Positions 16,714 to 24,611 of a stretch of DNA of 64,000 nt are shown piece by piece. The position numbers were made by a program, and so were the translations under genes. The notes beneath the pieces were generated by a model. It saw nothing but the letters and a program-made list of their open reading frames with translations, made no database searches and was not told where the DNA came from. Positions within the stretch are counted from its first letter, which is position 1, and each line of letters opens with the position of its first letter. The DNA is taken from NCBI GenBank assembly GCA_902778935.1, contig CACYZT010000002.1, forward strand, positions 124,001-188,000, in the 5' to 3' direction. The DNA is from an uncultured Bacteroidales bacterium (GTDB lineage Bacteria; Bacteroidota; Bacteroidia; Bacteroidales; Paludibacteraceae).

Positions 16714-17664
16714 TTATATCTCCTCGCGGATAAGATAATCGTTGCGGGAAGGAGAATTACGGATAATCAGTTCCGCCAAGAATCCGGCAAGGAACAACAT
16801 ACATCCGAGTATCATCATCAGTATAGCGATATGGAAATACGGGTTCACGCCCACCAACATCGCTTGCACGCCGTGCGAGAGGGCGTAGAGCTTCATGCTG
16901 CCGACCACGATAACCGCAATCAGACCGATGAAGAACATCAGACTGCCCACTAATCCGAAGAAATGCATAGGTTGCTTGCCGAACTTGTTGAGGAACCAAA
17001 GCGTCAGCAAGTCGAGGTAACCGTTCACAAAGCGGTTGAGACCGAATTTCGACACGCCGAACTCGCGTTTGCGATGCTGAACTACCTTCTCACCTATCTT
17101 CGTAAAACCGGCATTCTTCGCCAGATACGGGATATAACGGTGCATTTCGGAGAACACCTCTATGTTCTTCACCACCTCGCTTCGGTACGCCTTGAGGCCG
17201 CAGTTCATGTCATGCAACTGAATACCCGTCACCTTGCGGGCCGTGGCGTTGAACAGCTTTGACGGCAGATTCTTCGTCAGTTTGTTGTCATAGCGTTTCT
17301 GCTTCCATCCGCTGACCAGGTCGTAGCCTTCCTCGGTAATCATCCGATACAACTCCGGTATCTCGTCCGGCGAATCCTGCAAGTCGGCATCCATCGTAAT
17401 GACTACATTCCCTTGCGCAGCCTTGAAACCGCAGTACAGCGCGGCGGACTTACCGTAGTTACGGCGGAAACAGATACCACGCACGGCAGGACTGCCGTTT
17501 TGCAGCTCTTTAATCACGCTCCATGACTCATCCGTCGAGCCGTCATTGACGAAAATAACTTCGTACGAGAACTTGTTCTCCTTCATCACACGAGCTATCC
17601 ACTCGTACAGTTTCGGCAGCGACTCCGCCTCATTAAAAAGAGGCACAATAATCGAAATATCCAT
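16714..17664 (-). CDS. GT2 glycosyltransferase, DPM1/GtrB-like, with two C-terminal helices
   Basis: 316 residues from MDISIIVPLFNEAESL (17664), preferred over the earlier start at 17685 because it begins directly at the GT2 strand. The GT-A fold motifs are IFVNDGSTDES and the metal motif MDADLQDSP, with RRNYGKSAALYCGF. Two transmembrane helices close the protein (FFGLVGSLMFFIGLIAVIVV and FHIAILMMILGCMLFLAGFL), as in polyprenyl-phosphate glycosyltransferases that load a sugar onto a lipid carrier. It is the first gene of the division operon and has its own promoter, so it probably serves glycan or lipid modification at the envelope. Sugar and acceptor unknown. Confidence 0.88.
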   Translation of the reverse strand: MDISIIVPLFNEAESLPKLYEWIARVMKENKFSYEVIFVNDGSTDESWSVIKELQNGSPAVRGICFRRNYGKSAALYCGFKAAQGNVVITMDADLQDSPDEIPELYRMITEEGYDLVSGWKQKRYDNKLTKNLPSKLFNATARKVTGIQLHDMNCGLKAYRSEVVKNIEVFSEMHRYIPYLAKNAGFTKIGEKVVQHRKREFGVSKFGLNRFVNGYLDLLTLWFLNKFGKQPMHFFGLVGSLMFFIGLIAVIVVGSMKLYALSHGVQAMLVGVNPYFHIAILMMILGCMLFLAGFLAELIIRNSPSRNDYLIREEI

Positions 17665-17681
17665 AATAATCCAATTTGGGC

Positions 17682-17714
17682 GCAAAGTTACAAAAAAAAA
17701 TGCATATACGCAAA
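17682..17714 (-). promoter_or_regulatory. Promoter of the GT2-murC-ftsQAZ operon
   Basis: Minus strand: TTTG (17714-17711), 20 bases, TAACTTTGC (17690-17682). The -7 box ends 17 bases before the GT2 start. No other clear promoter is seen down to ftsZ, so this may drive the whole seven-gene run. Confidence 0.7.
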
Positions 17715-17791
17715 TGTTTTGACAAAAAAATCAGTCTAACCTCTGCGTAAGGTCAGCGTAAACTCTGCTGAAAAGACGTTGATAAGACTTT

Positions 17792-17842
17792 TACCGACTC
17801 AATACCGAGTCATTACCGAGTCAATACCGAGTCAATACCGAC
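17792..17842. repeat. 11-base tandem repeat TACCGAGTCAA
   Basis: About four and a half head-to-tail copies of an 11-base unit (TACCGACTCAA, TACCGAGTCAT, then two TACCGAGTCAA, then TACCGA) in the 271-base gap between the divergent GT2 and S9 peptidase genes. The rest of the gap holds the two promoters and nothing else recognisable. Confidence 0.9.
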
Positions 17843-17882
17843 AGATAAAGACAAACAAAATTGTAATAAAATCATCTCTACT

Positions 17883-17915
17883 ATTGTATATTTGATTTTT
17901 TTTTTGTACCTTTGC
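17883..17915 (+). promoter_or_regulatory. Promoter of the S9 peptidase gene
   Basis: ATTG at 17883-17886, 20 bases, TACCTTTGC at 17907-17915. The start codon is 20 bases downstream. Confidence 0.7.
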
Positions 17916-17935
17916 AGTCGCTAATGATTTGAACA

Positions 17936-20041
17936 ATGAAAAAACTACAAGTAATTATTATGGCAGTAATAGCTTTGGTTGGCGCGAGCTGCCAGAAGGC
18001 AGAAGAAGGTAAGGCTCCTATCACGAAGCCGCAGATTACGATAGAAGGCGGTCGTCTGACACCCGAAGGATTATGGGCGATGGGCCGTATCGGCAGCGTG
18101 AAGAGCGACATCGAGACAGGTTTGCTGGCTTACACGGTAAGTTACTACAGCGTGGAGGAAAACCGCTCCACGAGTTGGATAAGGATTTGTAATCCGTTTG
18201 AGGATATGAAAGTCTGCGACGAGTTCGTGGGCTACGAGCCGGCATGGTTCGGCTGCAGCGGATGGCTCGCTTACATTCGCGGCGGACAACTCTATCTGCG
18301 TCGCGACAAAGAGGAAGTGAAAGTGGAAGGCGCCGAAGAGGTGGAAGGTTTCCTACTCTCCCCGATGCGGGACAAGATCATTCTGATTAAGCAAGTGAAG
18401 ACCGTTCCGAGCACAGCGGACAAATATCCCGACCTGCCTTTAGCGACCGGACACATGCACGAAGATCTGATGTACAAGCATTGGGACGAGTGGACAGAAA
18501 CGGCTCCGCAACCCTTCGTTTGCCCGCTGGAGATTAGTTACTATGGCGAAGGCGAGCGTATCAAGAGTGCTAAAGTAGGCGAAGGCGTGAATATCCTGGA
18601 AGGCACAGCGTTCGAGTGTCCGATGAAGCCGTTTGGCGGTATCGAGCAACTGGCTTGGAATCCGAACAACGAAGAGATAGCTTATACCTGCCGCAAGAAA
18701 ACCGGTCTGGATTACGCCGTTTCGACCAACAGCGATATATACCTATATAACACCCGTACACGCGAGCACAAGAACATTACCGCCGACAACAAAGGCTACG
18801 ACACGAATCCGAGTTATTCGCTGGACGGCAGCAAGATTGCCTGGCTATCCATGGAGCGCGACGGCTATGAGAGTGACCAGAACCGACTGATGGTCATGAA
18901 CCTCAAAACCGGCGAGAAACGCTTCGTGAGCCATTATCTGGAAACGAACATCGATGAGTTCGCATGGTACAACGACTCCGTGCTGCTCGGAACAGCGGTT
19001 ATTCAAGGCACGATTCATCTGTGGGCAATGGGACTGGATGGTTCGGCAGCCAAGTTGACGGAAGGCCAGTTCGATGTCGTTTTGGGCGATGTGTGCGACC
19101 ACTATGCGTACTTGTTGCGTCACTCGATGCGCGAGGCAAACGAGGTTTGCATGCTGGATGTGGCCGCGGCGTTGGATAAGATTGACGGCTACATCGAATT
19201 GAGCCAGTTGACGCATGAGAACGACAATATCTACAACCAGATCGAGCGCTCTACCGTTGTGCCGCGCTGGCAGAAGACAAGCGACGGACAGCACATGCTG
19301 ACGTGGATTATCTATCCGCCGCATTTCGACCCGAACAAGAAATATCCGACCATCCTGTACTGCGAAGGCGGTCCGCAAAGTCCGGTAAGCCAGTTCTGGT
19401 CGTTCCGATGGAATTTTATGATGATGAGCGCCGGCGATTATATCATCGTAGCGCCCAACAGACGCGGTCTGCCCGGTTTTGGCAACGAATGGAATGAGGA
19501 GATCAGCGGCGACTACGGAGGCCAATGTATGAAGGACTACTTCACCGCCATCGATGAGTTCGGCAAAGAGCCGTATGTGGACAAAGACCATCTGGGTTGC
19601 GTAGGTGCTTCCTTCGGTGGATTCAGCGTCTATTGGATTGCAGGTCACCACGACGGACGATTCAAGGCCTTCATCGCTCACGATGGTATCTTCAATCTGG
19701 AGATGCAATACCTGGAGACCGAAGAGAAATGGTTCGCGAACTGGGATATGGGCGGCGCATATTGGGACAAGAACAACAAGATAGCACAACGTACATTCGC
19801 CAACAGCCCGCATAAATTCGTTGATAAATGGGACACGCCGATATTGTGTATCCACGGCGAAAAAGACTACCGTATTCTTGCCAACCAAGCCATGGCAGCG
19901 TTCGATGCAGCGAAGATGCGCGGCGTGCCGGCAGAATTGCTTATCTTCCCGGACGAGAACCACTGGGTGCTCAAACCCCAAAACGGTATTCTTTGGCAAA
20001 GAGAATTTAGAGGATGGTTAGATAGATGGTTGAAAGAATGA
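17936..20041 (+). CDS. S9-family serine peptidase (prolyl oligopeptidase/DPP-like), exported lipoprotein
   Basis: 701 residues. The N-terminus MKKLQVIIMAVIALVGASC is a lipoprotein signal with Cys19. A beta-propeller-like region with TolB/WD-type strands (SYSLDGSKIAWLSMERDGYE, LTEGQFDVVLGDV) is followed by an alpha/beta-hydrolase domain. The catalytic triad can be placed: Ser559 in GASFGGFSVYW, Asp644 in HGEKDYRI, His676 in DENHWVL. Such enzymes cleave oligo- and dipeptides from peptide N-termini in the periplasm of Bacteroidales, consistent with peptide use as nutrient. The thioesterase gene follows after about 20 bases on the same strand. Confidence 0.92.
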   Translation: MKKLQVIIMAVIALVGASCQKAEEGKAPITKPQITIEGGRLTPEGLWAMGRIGSVKSDIETGLLAYTVSYYSVEENRSTSWIRICNPFEDMKVCDEFVGYEPAWFGCSGWLAYIRGGQLYLRRDKEEVKVEGAEEVEGFLLSPMRDKIILIKQVKTVPSTADKYPDLPLATGHMHEDLMYKHWDEWTETAPQPFVCPLEISYYGEGERIKSAKVGEGVNILEGTAFECPMKPFGGIEQLAWNPNNEEIAYTCRKKTGLDYAVSTNSDIYLYNTRTREHKNITADNKGYDTNPSYSLDGSKIAWLSMERDGYESDQNRLMVMNLKTGEKRFVSHYLETNIDEFAWYNDSVLLGTAVIQGTIHLWAMGLDGSAAKLTEGQFDVVLGDVCDHYAYLLRHSMREANEVCMLDVAAALDKIDGYIELSQLTHENDNIYNQIERSTVVPRWQKTSDGQHMLTWIIYPPHFDPNKKYPTILYCEGGPQSPVSQFWSFRWNFMMMSAGDYIIVAPNRRGLPGFGNEWNEEISGDYGGQCMKDYFTAIDEFGKEPYVDKDHLGCVGASFGGFSVYWIAGHHDGRFKAFIAHDGIFNLEMQYLETEEKWFANWDMGGAYWDKNNKIAQRTFANSPHKFVDKWDTPILCIHGEKDYRILANQAMAAFDAAKMRGVPAELLIFPDENHWVLKPQNGILWQREFRGWLDRWLKE

Positions 20042-20062
20042 AAAACGAAGTTAATCGTGCCT

Positions 20063-20779
20063 ATGGCTATGAAATATAACTACGAATACGAGATAAAATA
20101 CCAAGAGGTGGATGCGCAGAAGAAACTGCGGCTTTTCAACCTCGAGAACTACCTGTTGGAAGTGGCAGGCACAGTAGCCGACGAGTTGGGTTTCGGTATC
20201 CGGACGCTCCATCCAAGAGGATTGACATGGATTCTGACGCGGCTATCGGTAGAGATGTTCGAGTTGCCGACCTATTGTCAGAAAGTGCGCTTCGAGACCT
20301 GGATAGAGAGTAATGTACACATGCTCAGCACTCGTGATTTTCGGATCTATACGGGCGATAAGCTTATCGGGCAATGCAAGAGTGTGTGGGCGGTATTGGA
20401 CATGAACAAACGGGAGATCGTAAATTGCTTCGACGAGCCTATTTTTGAAGGTTCGGTAGATGGCGAAGTGCTGGAGATGACACGCGTGCGGATGACCACC
20501 ATTCCCGAAGCGACAGGTATCATGCCGCATAGAATCGTCTATTCGGATATCGACTACAACGGGCATTGTAACAGCTGCCGCTATCTGCAAGCCATGACGG
20601 ACGCCTATCTGCCTGATTACTACGGAAAAACCGTGCGGCTGGATATCAACTACAGCAAAGAGGCTATGGCGGGAGAAGAACTTCAAACACTCTATCTCGT
20701 GACCAGCGATGGCGTGCAATATCAGCAAAAGAACGAGGCCGGCGAAACCAGTTGCTCGGCAAAAATCACTATAAATTGA
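20063..20779 (+). CDS. Acyl-ACP thioesterase
   Basis: 238 residues from ATG 20063 (MAMKYNYEYEI); an upstream GTG at 20057 and ATG at 20069 are alternatives. It has two hot-dog domains, as in plant FatA/FatB and bacterial acyl-ACP thioesterases: the first (YQEVDAQKKLRLFNLENYLL, SVEMFELPTYCQKVRFETW) and the second with the active-site stretch DIDYNGHCNSCRYLQAMTD, in which Asn and His are the expected catalytic residues. It releases free fatty acid from acyl carrier protein in the cytosol, controlling chain length. Its gene is 21 bases after the peptidase stop, so the two share a transcript although their functions differ. Confidence 0.9.
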   Translation: MAMKYNYEYEIKYQEVDAQKKLRLFNLENYLLEVAGTVADELGFGIRTLHPRGLTWILTRLSVEMFELPTYCQKVRFETWIESNVHMLSTRDFRIYTGDKLIGQCKSVWAVLDMNKREIVNCFDEPIFEGSVDGEVLEMTRVRMTTIPEATGIMPHRIVYSDIDYNGHCNSCRYLQAMTDAYLPDYYGKTVRLDINYSKEAMAGEELQTLYLVTSDGVQYQQKNEAGETSCSAKITIN

Positions 20780-20824
20780 CAATTGAACGATTGATTGTCA
20801 CATTGAAATAATTGCAAGATTGTT

Positions 20825-21319
20825 ATGGAAACACAAGAAATTTCTACGCCGTTGAAACGGCCGACAGTACTGGAGTGCGATGTCGTTCGCTTTCAGAACC
20901 AGAAAGATAAATGGATTGCTTTCGTAGGTTTGAAGGACGGTCGTCCGTATGAGATTTTTACCGGTCTGGCAGATGACGAGGAAGGTATCGCTTTACCCAA
21001 GAGCGTCACAAAAGGGAAGATTATCAAGGTGCCAAAAGAAGACGGCCACCACCGATATGATTTCCAGTTTGTCAACACCCGCGGTTTCAAGACCACTGTG
21101 GAAGGATTGAGTTATAAGTTCGACCGCGAGTTCTGGAATTATGCCAAACTCATCTCCGGCGTATTGCGTTATGGAATGCCGATAGACCAAGTCGTTCACA
21201 TGATTAGCAGTCTGCAGATGGACAACGATTCCATTAACAGCTGGACGACAGGCGTAGCGCGTGTGCTCAAACGCTATATTCCCGGAGCAAGCGATGAGGA
21301 AATGAGTGCGGAAAATTAA
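20825..21319 (+). CDS. Free-standing TSCPD-type domain, ribonucleotide-reductase-like
   Basis: 164 residues. The whole protein (CDVVRFQNQKDKWIAFVGL, GRPYEIFTGLADDEEGI, then FDREFWNYAKLISGVLRYG and SWTTGVARVLKRYIP) resembles the C-terminal TSCPD-type domain that, in Bacteroidota class II (B12-dependent) ribonucleotide reductases, follows the catalytic barrel. Here it has its own ATG and no reductase gene precedes it; the upstream gene is a complete thioesterase. It could be a regulatory or nucleic-acid-related stand-alone version, or act in trans with a reductase encoded elsewhere. A terminator follows at 21384-21416. Confidence 0.75.
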   Translation: METQEISTPLKRPTVLECDVVRFQNQKDKWIAFVGLKDGRPYEIFTGLADDEEGIALPKSVTKGKIIKVPKEDGHHRYDFQFVNTRGFKTTVEGLSYKFDREFWNYAKLISGVLRYGMPIDQVVHMISSLQMDNDSINSWTTGVARVLKRYIPGASDEEMSAEN

Positions 21320-21383
21320 GAATTAAACACAGCTTTGGCAATCATCGTTCGAGCAAAGCGAAATAAGAATTAATTGTGAGAAT

Positions 21384-21416
21384 AAAAATAGAGAGACCGG
21401 TGGCCTCTCTATTTTT
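21384..21416. terminator. Bidirectional rho-independent terminator
   Basis: Perfect 12-base-pair stem (arms AAAAATAGAGAG and CTCTCTATTTTT) around a 9-base loop, A-rich before and T-rich after, placed between the convergent ends of the TSCPD gene and RNase G. It can end both transcripts. Confidence 0.9.
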
Positions 21417-21419
21417 TGA

Positions 21420-22949
21420 TTACTTTTCTGCAACAAATCGGGTTTCTAACATTCCGAGAGATTGATTCTCCACAACTTTGATGCCATACTTGCGTTTCCA
21501 TTGCGCAGCCAGACTGCTCCACCAATATCCACGCGTCACGTAGGCATAGATGAAAGGATGCAGATGAAGTTGCAATCCCCGTCCGTGCAAGTTGTACTCG
21601 TTCTCTATCTGCTCTGCGAGTTGGTCGGTAAAGAAGAGCGAAGGTTGAATCTTACCTTTTCCGCCACATGTCGGGCAGGTCTCTTCCACTTGTACTTCTA
21701 CAGCAGGCCGCACGCGCTGACGCGTGATCTGCATCAAACCGAACTTACTAAGCGGCAGCACATTGTGTTTGGCTCTATCGCGCTCCATGAGCTTGCGGAC
21801 ATAGTCGTACAGTTGCTGCTGGTGGTCCTTACTATCCATATCGATGAAATCGACGATGATAATACCGCCTATATCGCGTAAACGCAACTGATGAATCAAC
21901 TCCTCCGCAGCCAGCATGTTAAACTGGAATGCATTTTCCTCTTGGTCCTCATAGATTTTCTTGCTGCCTGAATTGACATCAATGGAGAATAGTGCTTCGG
22001 TCTTGTCGATGATGAGATAACCACCATGCTTAAAACCGACCGTTCTGCCGAGTCCCGTTTTCATCTGACGGGTGATGTCGAAATGGTCGAAGATAGGTTG
22101 TGTGCCTTTGTAGAGCTTCACGATTTTCGCGCTCTCGGGGGCGATGAGTTCCAGGTAATGACGAACGTCCTCATAAATGGTTTTGTCATTAATCTGGATG
22201 GAAGTGAAATCGGGACTGAGCACATCGCGGATAATACCGAGGGTGCGTCCCATCTCTTCGCTCACGAGACTCACGGGCTCTTTCTGCTGGAGTGTCTTAA
22301 CCATCTGCTCCCATCTGTCGAGCAACAGTCGCAACTCATTGTCCAGCTCCGCGGCACGTTTATCTTCTGCCACCGTACGCACAATGATGCCGAAACCCGC
22401 AGGTTTGATAGAAAGCATCAGTTGCTTGAGTCGCTGGCGTTCCGCCTCGCGTTTAATCTTTTGGCTGACCATCACACCGTCGGAGAAGGGGATAAGGACG
22501 ATATTACGTCCGGCGATGGAAATCTCGGCTGTGAGTCGCGGGCCCTTGGTGTTAATCGGTTCCTTGGAAACCTGAACCAGAATAGGTTCACCCACTTTGA
22601 GCACATCGGCTATCTGTCCCTCCTTGCCCACTTCGGCCTGACGCGGCGTCTTGGTGATAACCGGCACTCGACGTTTGTCCGAAACGGCTTTGGTCACATA
22701 CGTCTGCAGCGTACGAAACTGAGAACCTAAATCCAAATAGTGCAGAAAAGCTTCTTTCTCGTAACCTACATCGACGAATACCGCATTGAGCGCAGGCATC
22801 ACTTTCTTAACCCGACCGTAGTAGATATTCCCTACTGCGAAATTGTCTTGGTCGCGTTTCTCGCGCGCTACCTCTTGCAATCGGTCGTCCTCTGTCAGCG
22901 CAATAGCGATTTCTGTCGGCTGTACGTCAACAATCAATTCGCTTTTCAT
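21420..22949 (-). CDS. rng: Ribonuclease E/G family endoribonuclease
   Basis: 509 residues from MKSELIVDVQPTEIAIALTE (22949), preferred to the longer frame from 23003 because it starts at the family's normal N-terminus. It carries an S1-like RNA-binding region (GNIYYGRVKKVMPALNAVFV, DVGYEKEAFLHYLD), the RNase H-like catalytic region with the metal Asp residues in FSIDVNSG and IIVDFIDMD, and the zinc-link CPTCGGKGK. RNase G trims rRNA ends and cleaves mRNA 5' ends. Length fits RNase G rather than the long RNase E. It follows the HU and COX24-like genes, separated by a terminator-like hairpin. Confidence 0.93.
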   Translation of the reverse strand: MKSELIVDVQPTEIAIALTEDDRLQEVAREKRDQDNFAVGNIYYGRVKKVMPALNAVFVDVGYEKEAFLHYLDLGSQFRTLQTYVTKAVSDKRRVPVITKTPRQAEVGKEGQIADVLKVGEPILVQVSKEPINTKGPRLTAEISIAGRNIVLIPFSDGVMVSQKIKREAERQRLKQLMLSIKPAGFGIIVRTVAEDKRAAELDNELRLLLDRWEQMVKTLQQKEPVSLVSEEMGRTLGIIRDVLSPDFTSIQINDKTIYEDVRHYLELIAPESAKIVKLYKGTQPIFDHFDITRQMKTGLGRTVGFKHGGYLIIDKTEALFSIDVNSGSKKIYEDQEENAFQFNMLAAEELIHQLRLRDIGGIIIVDFIDMDSKDHQQQLYDYVRKLMERDRAKHNVLPLSKFGLMQITRQRVRPAVEVQVEETCPTCGGKGKIQPSLFFTDQLAEQIENEYNLHGRGLQLHLHPFIYAYVTRGYWWSSLAAQWKRKYGIKVVENQSLGMLETRFVAEK

Positions 22950-22967
22950 ACTTGTGTTGAGTTTTGT

Positions 22968-23031
22968 AATAAAAAATAAAAGCCTTGTGGCAAACCCACC
23001 CACACTTGAGCCGGTTTAGCGCCACAAAGCT
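22968..23031 (-). terminator. Terminator- or attenuator-like hairpin before RNase G
   Basis: On the minus strand an 11-base stem (AGCTTTGTGGC against GCCACAAGGCT, one mismatch) with a 29-base loop is followed by the T-rich run TTTTATTTTTTATT. It lies between the COX24-like gene and RNase G, so it may stop part of the HU transcript or control RNase G expression. Confidence 0.5.
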
Positions 23032-23047
23032 AAATGACAATCGTCAA

Positions 23048-23137
23048 TTACTTATGCTTATGACGATTCTTACGCAGGCGTTTTTTACGCTTGTGCGTAG
23101 ACATCTTGTGTCTCTTATGCTTCTTTCCGTTTGGCAT
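23048..23137 (-). CDS. Small basic COX24/AURKAIP1-like (bS22-type) ribosomal protein
   Basis: 29 residues beginning MPNGKKHKRHKMSTHKRKKR, mostly Lys, Arg and His. This pattern (K-R-H-K-M-x-x-H-K-R-K-K-R-x-R-K) matches the short COX24/AURKAIP1-domain proteins found next to RNase G and HU in Bacteroidota, related to the mitochondrial mS38 and mycobacterial bS22 small-subunit proteins. It probably threads into 16S rRNA. The gene is too short for ordinary ORF calling. It lies 8 bases downstream of HU and about 100 bases upstream of RNase G, all on one strand. Confidence 0.88.
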   Translation of the reverse strand: MPNGKKHKRHKMSTHKRKKRLRKNRHKHK

Positions 23138-23145
23138 ATTATTTC

Positions 23146-23436
23146 TTACTTGCTTACTTTCACTTCGCGAACGTCCGCTGCCAGTTCTGCGGCTGCCTTG
23201 AAGACAGCTATCGTGTGCTCAGGAACCTTGATAGAGGTACTCGATGAAATATTACGAGCGACTTTCGCCTTGCGCGTCTTCAGATAGAACGTACCGAAAC
23301 TACGCAAATAAACATTGTCTCCCTTTGCCAGATTCTTCTTAACTCCGGTCATAAAACCTTCAACAATAACCGCTATCGTTTTCTTGTCAAAACCAGAAGA
23401 AATCGCAATTTCATTAATGAGATCTGCTTTTGTCAT
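23146..23436 (-). CDS. HU-family DNA-binding protein
   Basis: 96 residues, the usual HU/IHF length. It starts MTKADLINEIAISSGFDKK and contains the beta-arm core (LRSFGTFYLKTRKAKVARN) and the C-terminal helix (AVFKAAAELAADV). HU dimers bend and compact DNA in the nucleoid. It has its own promoter, sharing a -33 element with mutY on the other strand, and heads the HU - COX24-like - RNase G group. Confidence 0.95.
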   Translation of the reverse strand: MTKADLINEIAISSGFDKKTIAVIVEGFMTGVKKNLAKGDNVYLRSFGTFYLKTRKAKVARNISSSTSIKVPEHTIAVFKAAAELAADVREVKVSK

Positions 23437-23504
23437 ATCCGTTTATTTTTAATAATTGATATAGTATTTTCTTTAATTTCACTCAATTAAACCCGAAAAA
23501 CGGG

Positions 23505-23553
23505 GCAAAATTACAATTTTTTTTTGATATGTGCAAATTTTTTTGTACTTTTG
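23505..23553. promoter_or_regulatory. Divergent HU/mutY promoter pair with a shared -33 palindrome
   Basis: Plus strand: TTTG 23523-23526, 19 bases, TACTTTTG at 23546-23553 (mutY). Minus strand: TTTG 23537-23534, 20 bases, TAATTTTGC at 23513-23505 (HU). The two -33 boxes interleave in TTTGATATGTGCAAA, so transcription in one direction probably blocks or couples to the other. Confidence 0.8.
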
Positions 23554-23594
23554 TAGTCGATTTTGTGCATTTTATAAAAAAAAAGGCCGTTTTT

Positions 23595-24611
23595 ATGTCC
23601 AACTCATACATTTATAGCCGTTTATATGCGTGGTTTGAGAGCAACAAACGCGTTCTGCCGTGGCGTGAAACCGATGACCCGTATTGTATCTGGTTGAGCG
23701 AGATAATTCTGCAACAGACGCGTGTCGCGCAAGGAATGGAATACTACCTGCGATTTGTGGCTCGCTGGCCTCGAGTGGACGATTTAGCCGCAGCCGATGA
23801 AGCGGAAGTGTTGCGCGAATGGCAAGGTTTGGGATATTACAGCCGCGCCAGAAATCTGCATAAGGCGGCTCAGATGATTATAGAAGGGCGAAAAAACAAA
23901 GGCGAAAGTTGGTTTCCATGCACTTTTGCTGAATTGAAAGCGTTGCCGGGAGTCGGCGAATACACAGCCGGCGCTATCGCCAGTTTCGCCTACAACGAGC
24001 CTTATCCGGCAATGGACGGAAATGTATATCGGGTCGTAGCACGATTGTTTGATATCGACGAACCATTCGATACCACAGCCGGCAAGAAACTGTTTCACAA
24101 GCAGATAGAGCTTCTTTTAGACCGCGCGAACCCACGGTTGTTCAACGCTTCGATTATGGAGTTCGGAGCGCTTCAATGTACGCCGGTTCTGGGCGATAAC
24201 TGCGGGGTTTGTCCCTTGCAAGGTGTGTGTCTAAGTTATGAGCACGGGACAGCGGACTTACTGCCGGTACGCAAGCCGAGAGCCAAAGTGAAAGACCGAT
24301 GGTTGACTTATCATGTATATCTGTGTGAGGGTGACACACTTATCCGGCGGCGAGAAGCCAAAGATATCTGGTATCACCTATACGAATTCCCTTGCGACGA
24401 ACATACGGGCGAATGGCCAAAGACAAAAGGAGAGAAAGCGATTGAGTTAACCCACGTACTGTCTCACCAACGTCTGCATGCACGCTTTATCGTACATAGA
24501 GTGAAGGAGTTACCTGCTATTCCGGAAACAATCCGCGTCGCCTGGCCTGAGCTTGACGACCATGCCCTTTCTCGTTTAACGCTTCGAGCGCTTGAGACAA
24601 TAATTCCGTAA
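23595..24611 (+). CDS. mutY: A/G-specific adenine DNA glycosylase (MutY)
   Basis: 338 residues from ATG 23595 (MSNSYIYSRLYAW); an earlier in-frame start lies inside the promoter and is rejected. MutY removes adenine mispaired with 8-oxoguanine. The helix-hairpin-helix region (LPGVGEYTAGAIASFAYN), the active-site Glu in SEIILQQTRV, and the iron-sulfur cluster motif (CTPVLGDNCGVCPLQGVC) are visible. The first two cluster cysteines are spaced by 7 residues rather than the usual 6. A NUDIX-like C-terminal domain follows. The 3' end overlaps the convergent DUF2520 gene by 95 bases. Confidence 0.95.
   Translation: MSNSYIYSRLYAWFESNKRVLPWRETDDPYCIWLSEIILQQTRVAQGMEYYLRFVARWPRVDDLAAADEAEVLREWQGLGYYSRARNLHKAAQMIIEGRKNKGESWFPCTFAELKALPGVGEYTAGAIASFAYNEPYPAMDGNVYRVVARLFDIDEPFDTTAGKKLFHKQIELLLDRANPRLFNASIMEFGALQCTPVLGDNCGVCPLQGVCLSYEHGTADLLPVRKPRAKVKDRWLTYHVYLCEGDTLIRRREAKDIWYHLYEFPCDEHTGEWPKTKGEKAIELTHVLSHQRLHARFIVHRVKELPAIPETIRVAWPELDDHALSRLTLRALETIIP

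Noticed and set aside
17792-17842. CRISPR array
   Set aside because: Units are only 11 bases, directly adjacent with no spacers, and no cas gene is near.
18845-19999. 384-codon frame opposite the S9 peptidase
   Set aside because: The catalytic triad and propeller are read from the other strand; no start signals or homology seen.
23529-23594. Longer MutY N-terminus
   Set aside because: The added residues span the promoter -7 box, so translation from there is not possible on the predicted transcript.
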